From positions 310,001 through 374,000 of the forward strand of contig JAUIES010000003.1 in the NCBI GenBank assembly GCA_030429705.1: 64,000 nt of DNA, read 5' to 3'. This DNA is from Phycisphaerae bacterium (GTDB lineage: Bacteria > Planctomycetota > Phycisphaerae > Phycisphaerales > UBA1924). Shown here one piece after another: positions 52,069-59,150 of the stretch (its first letter is position 1; the number at the start of each line of letters is the position of its first letter). The notes under the pieces are model-generated. The model had not been told where the DNA came from. It saw nothing but the letters and a program-made list of their open reading frames with translations, and did no database searches. The position numbers and the translations under genes are program-made.

Positions 52069-52674
52069 ATGTTTACAGGCCTGATCCAGACCGTCGGCAT
52101 CATTCGCGAAAGACTCGAAACCGACGCCGGTGTTCGGTTGGTGGTCGACCCCGGCCCGTGGGACGAACGCTTCAGCGCCGGCGAGTCGATCGCGGTCGAT
52201 GGCTGCTGTCTCACCCTCGTCGAACGCGAAAAAGCAGGCGAACTGCTCTTCGATGTCATCCCTGAGACGCTCAGCCTGACCACGATCGGCGACCTGCACC
52301 CCGGTCACCGCGTCAATCTCGAGCGATCCGCCACACCCACCACCCTCCTCGGCGGCCACATCGTCCAGGGTCATGTCGATGGCATCGCCGAGGTCGAATC
52401 CATCAAGACCGAAGGCGAATATCGCATCCGCTTCCACCTCCTCGAATCCCTCATGCCCTACCTGACGCCCAAAGGCTCGATTGCGGTCAGTGGCGTGAGC
52501 CTCACGCTGGCAGCGGTGGATGTTGAGCAATCGGCCTTCGAAGTCGCCCTCATCCCGACGACGCTCGACGAGACCAACCTCGCCGACCTTAAGCCCGGCT
52601 CATGCACCAACATCGAGTGCGACGCGATGGCCAAAACCGTCGTGCACTACGTCAAGAACTTCAGCAGGGATTAG
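52069..52674 (+). CDS. ribE: Riboflavin synthase alpha subunit (RibE)
   Basis: A 201-residue enzyme that dismutates two 6,7-dimethyl-8-ribityllumazine molecules into riboflavin. It shows the two lumazine-binding barrel halves: MFTGLIQTVGIIRE...SIAVDGCCLTLV...GHIVQGHVDG, and IRFHLLESLMPYLTPKGSIAVSGVSLTL...ALIPTTLDETNLA. The length is normal. The MFTGL N-terminus fixes the start at ATG 52069. It is transcribed away from the PQQ-type gene and is followed by a repeat hairpin. Confidence 0.96.
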   Translation: MFTGLIQTVGIIRERLETDAGVRLVVDPGPWDERFSAGESIAVDGCCLTLVEREKAGELLFDVIPETLSLTTIGDLHPGHRVNLERSATPTTLLGGHIVQGHVDGIAEVESIKTEGEYRIRFHLLESLMPYLTPKGSIAVSGVSLTLAAVDVEQSAFEVALIPTTLDETNLADLKPGSCTNIECDAMAKTVVHYVKNFSRD

Positions 52675-52679
52675 GCATT

Positions 52680-52707
52680 GGGTAGATCGCTTCTCCGAAG
52701 CGAGTCC
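52680..52707. repeat. Hairpin repeat (copy 3)
   Basis: GGGTAGA then stem TCGCTTC/GAAGCGA with loop TCC. It lies just after ribE and is the third copy of the hairpin at 42799 and 43418. The rest of the gap 52675-53198 shows no gene I can support. Confidence 0.8.
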
Positions 52708-53198
52708 TGATCTAGTGATGCAGGCCTGCAATTGGAGTTTCTCCGCAACAGCCACCGTCTCCGCCGTGTACCTTCTCTCAACATGACCAAGACAAAAAAG
52801 AGACCGATTGTCATCACCGCGATCATCGCCATCGCCGCCAATAAATCATTCACCGCCTAGGCCGTCCCGACCGGCCTGCCCAGCGTTTCCTCCCGCGTCA
52901 CCGCCGCCCGCCTCAGCGGCACCAGCAACGCCACCCGCCCAACTCCATTCTGTTCGGCAATGTCATTGAGCACCTGCAAACAGCACGAGGGGCTGTGTTG
53001 ACTGCATGAACCGTTGGCTCCACACAACGGCACTGGTCATTGATCCAAGCGTGGACCCATTGCCCAACGGCCGCGATCCGGCAGGACACATGCGACTCGT
53101 TCTTCCTTGTGAAAAGGGAGCGGGCACCGTATGCTGGCGAAGGCGCGAGACTCGATAACTGACTCTCCTTGATAAGCAGTCGCGCCAAGGAGATTGTC

Positions 53199-54095
53199 AT
53201 GTTCCAGCGCTGCTTCCAGATCGCAACGGTCGTTCTCTCCGCTTCGATGGCGATCGCTCAATCTGAAATGTTGACGCCCCCCGAGCGAAGCATCGTGCCG
53301 ATGATGGGCCTGTTCAGCCCGCGATTCGCTCACGAACTCATCGCTGACAATCAACGGGCCCATCTTGGCCTCAAGGGTGATGTCAAATCAGTCAGGACAT
53401 TCGATCTCACCGACGGCGGTCCCAATCCCGACGAGGACTTTGAACCGTCTCAAGCGATCGTTGAATTCGATGAAGGCGGCCGATTCCGTTCGATGGTGTA
53501 TCTCTCGCCGTACGACGATCCGATGGAGGCCACTTTCAAGACCATGCAAACGGATCACGGTTACACGATTGCGTATGTGGCAACGAACGAAGAGATGGCA
53601 ATGACCTACGCCTACGACTACACGATGAAGGACAATCGCGTCACTGCGTACACACTCACCAGTGACTACGGCGAGGTCAAAGTCAGCGTCGCCAATCGGC
53701 ACGATGATGGGACACCGAGCGTCGTCACCGTTAATGAGGGTGACGCACACGGTGAAGTCCACTTTGATGCTCAAGGCCGTGTGCGGTGGTTCAAACAGTT
53801 TGGGCAAGGGCAAAAGTGGATTTGGGGAGACGGTACGATCGAGATCGTGGATAGTGATGAAACAGAGTTGCTCAACGGCCAGATCGACAAGCACGGAAAT
53901 CTGACTGAGTGGCCTGCACCGGCGATGTTGGGCGGTGCTCCAGACGCAACGATGACACTGCGAAGTCGTTATACCTACGACGCGCAGGGCAACTGGACAG
54001 CCCTCGTGGTCGAGTCAAAGCACGGTGACGCGTGGGAACGAGAGATGGAGTTCAAACGCGAGATTTTATACTTCGGTGAACATAGGAAAGACTGA
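53199..54095 (+). CDS. Secreted YD-motif protein (paralogue 1)
   Basis: A 298-residue exported protein (signal FQIATVVLSASMAIAQSE). The mature part is built of short beta strands with RHS/YD-like pieces near the C-terminus (SRYTYDAQGNWTALVVE). It has a conserved ELIADNQRAHLGLKGDVKSV segment shared with the next gene. AAGGAGATTGTC precedes the ATG. It and the next gene are tandem paralogues (shared order: signal, ADN...GL.G.V.S, HDDGTP, YTYD..GNWT). No toxin C-terminus is present, so this is not a full RHS toxin; the function is unknown. Confidence 0.78.
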   Translation: MFQRCFQIATVVLSASMAIAQSEMLTPPERSIVPMMGLFSPRFAHELIADNQRAHLGLKGDVKSVRTFDLTDGGPNPDEDFEPSQAIVEFDEGGRFRSMVYLSPYDDPMEATFKTMQTDHGYTIAYVATNEEMAMTYAYDYTMKDNRVTAYTLTSDYGEVKVSVANRHDDGTPSVVTVNEGDAHGEVHFDAQGRVRWFKQFGQGQKWIWGDGTIEIVDSDETELLNGQIDKHGNLTEWPAPAMLGGAPDATMTLRSRYTYDAQGNWTALVVESKHGDAWEREMEFKREILYFGEHRKD

Positions 54096-54219
54096 TTGCG
54101 TCATCTTGCGTGACCTGACTGTGACATCCATGACCGTGCCAGCCGCGTAGAAACAGGCAACCCATCGTTCGTTGTGCTGGCTTGTTGGCAAGACCGCGAA
54201 GGATGACAGGGAGCCGGTC

Positions 54220-55110
54220 ATGCCTATCGCCTTGTGTCTCGTCCCCGTGTGCCTCATCGCTTTGTCTGCCTCCCCCGCGATGGGTCAGGAGGCTCTCCTG
54301 GTCTCGCCCGAACAAAAACGAATGTGGCTTCCGGATCGGCCGAGTCACACGACGGACGAACTGCTCGCCGACAACACGCGAGATCGACTCGGGCTACACG
54401 GTCCCGTTTCGTCCATTCGGGTCGACGATCTCCCATCGACCGACCCTCATCTTTGGATTTGCGGAAACTCAATGTGCCCTACGGAGGTCTTTGTGCAATT
54501 CGATCAGGACGGGCGACTCGCCGTGGCAAGAAGCGGTTGGTTGCAAAGCAACCCAAAATTCACGGCGACCGTCACCCGTGATGGCTCCATCGTCGCCAAT
54601 AAAGGCAAGGGCGCCTTTATCGAGTGTTTCAAAACCAACGGCCGTGTCGATGGTCTCACCATGAAGTTTGGTGTGGATCGCAATACGATCAAGATCGACG
54701 AACGCCACGACGACGGCACGCCTCACTTGGTCACCGTTGACCACGGCGAGGGCAAGCCCGCCCGCGTCGCGTTCGATGACGAGGGCCGCGTGTCCCGCAT
54801 CGAACAAAGCGAACAAGTCTGGACCTATGAGTGGGGCGACGACACCATCACGATCCGCAATGCGGACGGGTCCGTTGACGCGACCGTGCGCCTGGACAAA
54901 TACGGCAACCTGCTCGAATGGTCTCAGCATGTGTTTGAAGAAATGCCACCCGGCGAAACGATGGCGCTTCGCGTGAGCTACACCTACGACGACCACGGCA
55001 ACTGGACGACCTGCACACGCGAGGTCAAGTTTGATCATGACAATGACTGGAAGCCGTGGTTCTCCTACGAACGCTCCATCACCTACTTCGACGAGCACGA
55101 AGACGAATAA
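54220..55110 (+). CDS. Secreted YD-motif protein (paralogue 2)
   Basis: A 296-residue exported protein (signal ALCLVPVCLIALSASPAMGQE). It is a diverged duplicate of the gene before it, sharing ELLADNTRDRLGLHGPVSSI, ERHDDGTPHLVTV and SYTYDDHGNWTTC. AGGGAG precedes ATG 54220. The gap between the pair is 124 bp and holds nothing I recognise. The repeated duplication suggests a locally expanded family; the role is not known. Confidence 0.78.
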   Translation: MPIALCLVPVCLIALSASPAMGQEALLVSPEQKRMWLPDRPSHTTDELLADNTRDRLGLHGPVSSIRVDDLPSTDPHLWICGNSMCPTEVFVQFDQDGRLAVARSGWLQSNPKFTATVTRDGSIVANKGKGAFIECFKTNGRVDGLTMKFGVDRNTIKIDERHDDGTPHLVTVDHGEGKPARVAFDDEGRVSRIEQSEQVWTYEWGDDTITIRNADGSVDATVRLDKYGNLLEWSQHVFEEMPPGETMALRVSYTYDDHGNWTTCTREVKFDHDNDWKPWFSYERSITYFDEHEDE

Positions 55111-55128
55111 ACACCCGGTTCATCATGC

Positions 55129-55599
55129 TCATTCCGTGGTACCCATCGCCCGAGTGTTGCCGCACTCAGGGCAAACCCCGCCCGCCAAACCCGACAAGTC
55201 GTAGCCGCACTTCGCGCATTGGCCAGCATTCAGCCGTCTCTGCCGTTGGCGTGGGGCGATCCACATCCAAGATGCCGCGATCGTCAGTGAAACGCTGATC
55301 CAAACCATCGGGAAATCGATATTAATTATGTCGTTGTAATAGAAAACCGGCGTATCGACCATAAGGAATGGCCATGCCGGGTACCAGTCAATCGTCAGAT
55401 CAGGCGGCGTTGGCCTCGTGACACGCATCAGGGCGAGTGAGATGACACCATTTTCCGAATTCCAGACAGGCATCATGTCTCCCGCTCTGCCGCCGAAGTC
55501 TACATACACGAAGAGCAGGCACGAGAACAACAACAAACCCGCGCTCACCGCCGCCGCGATCGTCACGAGCCATCGGAGTTTCCTACGAGATTTCTTCAT
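55129..55599 (-). CDS. Membrane protein with C-terminal zinc ribbon (paralogue, intact)
   Basis: A 156-residue protein: a basic N-terminus, one transmembrane helix (LVTIAAAVSAGLLLFSCLLF), an extracytoplasmic region of about 80 residues, a second helix (PMVWISVSLTIAASWMW), then a C-terminal zinc ribbon CAKCGYDLSGLAGGVCPECG. This ribbon is widespread in planctomycete membrane proteins. The ATG overlaps the stop of the broken middle copy by 4 bp (ATGA), so the three genes of this family were one operon. Function unknown. Confidence 0.78.
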   Translation of the reverse strand: MKKSRRKLRWLVTIAAAVSAGLLLFSCLLFVYVDFGGRAGDMMPVWNSENGVISLALMRVTRPTPPDLTIDWYPAWPFLMVDTPVFYYNDIINIDFPMVWISVSLTIAASWMWIAPRQRQRRLNAGQCAKCGYDLSGLAGGVCPECGNTRAMGTTE

Positions 55600-56084
55600 G
55601 CGTGCTCTCGCTTTGAGGCCTCGGACCCGCACTCCGGGCATGCACACTCCGCCAATCCCGACAAGTCGTAGCCGCACTTCGCGCATCGGCCAGCATCCAG
55701 CCGTCTCTGCCGTTGGCGTGGGGCGATCCACATCCACGATGCCGCGATCGTCAGCGGTGAAGCAATCCAAACAAGCGGAATCTTGATTGGCATGGATGGC
55801 ACACCGCGTTGTGGCCTTCGACTGAGTAGACCATCTGGCGTCGGTTGCCAACTTGGTAAGCCGGGATCCTAGAAACATGTAAACTAGCCGGGCCACGGAA
55901 GCGTCACTTGATACGCATCGAAGAACACCACACCCCATCCCGCGTAGACACGGAAGGTGTACCCGAAGCTTCGACAGCCAGGACTCGATTTAAGCTTCCA
56001 TAGACTGGTGAAAATCAATAACGCTACGCTCACCGCCGCCGCGATCGTGACATTGCGTCGTCGTTTTGATCGGTTGCGTTTCAC
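55596..56084 (-). pseudogene. Zinc-ribbon membrane protein, disrupted middle paralogue
   Basis: One reading frame can be followed from a GTG at 56084 (VKRNRSKRRRNVTIAAAVS) to a zinc ribbon ending at 55596 (CAKCGYDLSGLAECACPECG), but two in-frame stop codons (TAG at 55884-55886 and again near 55869-55871) break it. Upstream of the stops is the transmembrane N-terminus, downstream the second helix and ribbon. It aligns along its length with the intact copy at 55129-55599. The 4-bp overlaps with both neighbours (GTGA and ATGA) show the original operon geometry is kept, so the decay looks recent. A selenocysteine or readthrough reading is unlikely, since both are TAG. Confidence 0.78.
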
Positions 56085-56758
56085 ACGGCCCCTTGCTCGA
56101 TGGCCTCGGCCCCGCACTCCGGGCACATCGCCCCCCCAACCCCGATGTCATACCCGCACCGCACACACCGCCCCCGTTGAATGCGGCGAAGGCCGACCAA
56201 CACATCGAAGCCACCAAACAACGCGAGCGCCACCACATTCCACACCAGCAGATTCCCAATCATCCCCGGCCAATACACCCAGGTGGGGAACCAACGCCAA
56301 CCCATCCGTGGAGAGTCGATTCTGAGCCCGACTTTGCGGCTGTTACCCTGATTTGAGATTATTGAGACAGTCCGCAGGCAGGTCGATGGGAGCCCGTAGG
56401 CTCGAATCGTACCTTCTCCGATACATTTCCATTCCTCCTTGCCCTCAAAAACACCGAGTTGAAGAACCGGAGCCCAGCCGGGAGGCGCAGCCAATGGCAA
56501 ATCGCTCCAGCCCCGCCGAATGGGGTATTGGAAATCATCGATCTCGAACTCCAAGAATCGCTGGCCGAACGAACGGCGTTCGATCCAATGAAGCCGAAAG
56601 TCGTCCCGCACGATCAAGCCCTCGCGTTCCAGGTCGGGCCCAGGGCTTAGCATCGTAATGATCCACGGATGGGCACAACACAGCAGCGAGGTCAAAGTGA
56701 AAACCGTCAACCACCGCCGCCAATGCCCCTTCACCCGACATGTAATCGCCTGGCCCAC
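56081..56758 (-). CDS. Membrane protein with C-terminal zinc ribbon (larger paralogue)
   Basis: A 225-residue protein with one transmembrane helix near the N-terminus (WLTVFTLTSLLCCAHPW), an extracytoplasmic domain (about residues 50-165), a second helix (GNLLVWNVVALALFGGFDVL) and zinc ribbon CVRCGYDIGVGGAMCPECG. The GTG at 56758 has CGGAG at 7-8 nt spacing; a GTG at 56734 is an alternative. Longer frames upstream run against the PEP-CTERM gene and are not used. It is the first gene of the three-paralogue operon. Confidence 0.75.
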   Translation of the reverse strand: MGQAITCRVKGHWRRWLTVFTLTSLLCCAHPWIITMLSPGPDLEREGLIVRDDFRLHWIERRSFGQRFLEFEIDDFQYPIRRGWSDLPLAAPPGWAPVLQLGVFEGKEEWKCIGEGTIRAYGLPSTCLRTVSIISNQGNSRKVGLRIDSPRMGWRWFPTWVYWPGMIGNLLVWNVVALALFGGFDVLVGLRRIQRGRCVRCGYDIGVGGAMCPECGAEAIEQGAV

Positions 56759-56963
56759 ACCAACACTCCGGCTATCAATGCGCCCGGTTCCCTCGACACC
56801 CCAGCCTAACAGGATGCGCATTGGGTCACCGACAAGCAATCGTCCGGAATCAACCGCCAATTCCACTGGCCAATCACTGTTACGGGTGTACCTTCTCAAG
56901 TACCTCGCCCACGAGCGTGGATGGGCGAGCTTTGCGTGACATCGTGATGGAGAGGAATCATCA

Positions 56964-57695
56964 ATGAAGAAATTGGCCAGCACCGTTCTTGTTTCAGCAC
57001 TCGGTTTCGTGACCTCAGGCGCACTTGCAGCCGACACCACCGTCGTCGGGTTTGACGGCGGCGACAACGGCGGGTTCTCCGGCAACGCCATCTTTGAAGC
57101 CACCGGCGGCAACCCCGGCGGCGCCGCACGCCATATCACCGACCTGTTCTTCAACGACCTCCGCACCGGCGGCCTCGGCGAACCGGCCAACACCAACTTC
57201 CTCGGCGACTTCTCCGGGTTCACCAACATCGAGTTCAGTTTCGATATCAAAACAAACATGCTCGATGATTTCATCGGCAACCCCATCGCACGCCCCGTCG
57301 GCATCATGCTCATCGACCGCGATGTCCAGGGCCCCAGCGGACCAAGCGGCATTTTCATCGAGATGGGTATCGTGGGCGAAGCATTCACACCCGACTGGAC
57401 CACGCTCTCCGTCGCGATCGAAGATCCCACAGCCACCGACCTCCCCCCCGGTTGGATCGGCTTCGGTGACGAAGACCCCAACACTTTCGAGCCCATCCTC
57501 CCCGCTGGCGCGTCATTTGCCTCGGTCCTCGCCAGTGTAGATGAGTTCCGTATCACCGGTGCTGTCCCCGGCTTCTTCTTCACCAACGCATTCTGGGATG
57601 TCCAGATCGACAACATTTCGGTGACTGTCCCCGCGCCTGCAACCGGCATGCTGCTCGCGACCGGCCTGCTCGCGATGCGTCGCCGCCGAGGCTGA
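56964..57695 (+). CDS. Secreted protein with PEP-CTERM tail
   Basis: A 243-residue protein: signal LASTVLVSALGFVTSGALAAD, then a beta-rich body (FSGNAIFEATGGNPGGAARHI and GFTNIEFSFDIKTNM resemble laminin-B-like or carbohydrate-binding jelly rolls), and a C-terminal PEP-CTERM signal VPAPATGMLLATGLLAMRRRRG. The tail is processed by exosortase-like enzymes, none of which is encoded here. GAGAGGAATC precedes the ATG. A terminator follows. Confidence 0.85.
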   Translation: MKKLASTVLVSALGFVTSGALAADTTVVGFDGGDNGGFSGNAIFEATGGNPGGAARHITDLFFNDLRTGGLGEPANTNFLGDFSGFTNIEFSFDIKTNMLDDFIGNPIARPVGIMLIDRDVQGPSGPSGIFIEMGIVGEAFTPDWTTLSVAIEDPTATDLPPGWIGFGDEDPNTFEPILPAGASFASVLASVDEFRITGAVPGFFFTNAFWDVQIDNISVTVPAPATGMLLATGLLAMRRRRG

Positions 57696-57722
57696 GACTG
57701 GTACAAGCATGACTTTCTCAAG

Positions 57723-57753
57723 AACCCCGTTCGCTTTTGCGAGCGGGGTTTTC
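57723..57753 (+). terminator. Rho-independent terminator after the PEP-CTERM gene
   Basis: Stem AACCCCGTTCGC/GCGAGCGGGGTT (12 bp, with one mismatch) with loop TTTT, followed by T residues. It lies 28 bases after the stop codon. Confidence 0.85.
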
Positions 57754-57834
57754 TGTTGGAGCAGGTTTCAGGTACTGGTACACTCAGGCTCATCGACTCA
57801 GTTGACAGAGATCTTCGCCCGGAGGCACGACACC

Positions 57835-58953
57835 ATGCAAATTCAACCCGCACGCCTTGCTCTGTTCAGTTCATTGGCGATTTCATGTAGCATTTCATTG
57901 GCCGCCAACGCAGGCGACCTCATTCTTGTCGCAGCAGCGATCAACGGCCAGCCGTTCGGCGTCGATCGATTCACCACCGATACCGGCGCGTTTCTCCACC
58001 CGTTCATCGAGCCCGACTTTGCGAATAACGGCAATCTCCTCCCAATGACCGGCATCGCCGCCGGCCCTGATCGCACCGTCCTGTTCGGTCAACCCGGCGG
58101 CAATGGCAAGGTGTCACAGTATTCCGAGGTGGGGGACTTCATCGGCATCTTCCTCGGCGATACACCAGACCCAAACCCGGTCGATAACACCCGAGGCCTC
58201 GCCACTAGCGCCGACGGCCAGTTCCTGTTTTCCGCCGACTGGGACCACGACGATGTCCACCGATTCAACCTCGCCGATGGCTCGAACGCGGGCCTGCCCG
58301 GCGATCCACTCGGGATGCTGATCCCCGGCGGCCAGGTCGCCCCCAATCTCGGTCAGCCGCAGGCCATCGAAACGCTCGCCAATGGTGATCTGCTGGTCGC
58401 CGACCTCTTTCAGCGGCTCATCCTCCGCTACGACGGCTCCACCGGTGCGCTCGTCGGCCCGTTCTCAGCCACACAGACCGTCGCGTCTGTCCTCGATATC
58501 GACGAACTCGACGATGGGCGCGTGGTCATCGCAGAAGACGGCAGCGGCGACCGCATCCGCATCTTCGCACCAGACGGCACGCTCGAATCCGAATTCTCGT
58601 TCAATGGTCCCGCCGGTGTCGAAGCACTGCCCGATGGCAACCTCCTCGTCTCGAGCGCTTCCACCTTCGGCCAAGGCCCTGGCCTGTTCATTGTCGCACC
58701 CGACGGAACCATTCAGTTCACCGTCGATGACACCCGCAACTTTGGCCCGCTCGAATGCATCACGCTCATCGACTCGCCCCCCCAATGCACTGCTGACTTC
58801 AACGGCGACACCGTCCTCGACTTCTTTGATGTCCAGGCGTTTTTGCAGGCGTTCGCGGCCCAAGACCCCCAAGCCGACTTCGTCGACGATGGCGTCTTCG
58901 ACTTCTTCGATGTCCAGGCCTTCCTGTCCGCCTTCGCCGCAGGATGTCCATGA
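57835..58953 (+). CDS. Secreted beta-propeller protein with GC-type dockerin tail
   Basis: A 372-residue exported protein: signal LALFSSLAISCSISLAANAG, then an NHL/SMP-30-like propeller (repeats such as GIAAGPDRTVLFGQPGG, GLATSADGQFLFSADW, IETLANGDLLVADLF, GVEALPDGNLLVSS), then two FFDVQAFL motifs and terminal FAAGCP. The propeller may bind a ligand or another protein at the cell surface. GGAGG precedes ATG 57835 by 9 nt. It is a single gene. Confidence 0.88.
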   Translation: MQIQPARLALFSSLAISCSISLAANAGDLILVAAAINGQPFGVDRFTTDTGAFLHPFIEPDFANNGNLLPMTGIAAGPDRTVLFGQPGGNGKVSQYSEVGDFIGIFLGDTPDPNPVDNTRGLATSADGQFLFSADWDHDDVHRFNLADGSNAGLPGDPLGMLIPGGQVAPNLGQPQAIETLANGDLLVADLFQRLILRYDGSTGALVGPFSATQTVASVLDIDELDDGRVVIAEDGSGDRIRIFAPDGTLESEFSFNGPAGVEALPDGNLLVSSASTFGQGPGLFIVAPDGTIQFTVDDTRNFGPLECITLIDSPPQCTADFNGDTVLDFFDVQAFLQAFAAQDPQADFVDDGVFDFFDVQAFLSAFAAGCP

Positions 58954-59150
58954 CTCGGCAGGGTGTTTCCAACACTTGCAACTTGATTGTTCGCGCCTTT
59001 TCAGGTGACGCGACCACCAATCACGCTTGTGTCAGAGCCGGCTTCGCGATAGGCTGGACATGAGAGGCTTCATGGAACGGAACTGACTCGTCTGATCGCG
59101 TAGTCGCGAAACACAGATTCATAGAGCCAGTTGAGAGAAAGGGCACAACG

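Noticed and set aside
52671-52853. Possible 60-residue membrane protein on the minus strand (GTG start)
   Set aside because: It has one good hydrophobic stretch but a weak ribosome-binding site, and its 3' end consists of the repeat hairpin. Left unresolved rather than annotated.
53199-55110. RHS/polymorphic toxin pair with immunity gene
   Set aside because: Only single YD-like pieces; both proteins are about 300 residues with the same domain at the C-terminus and no toxin or immunity pattern.
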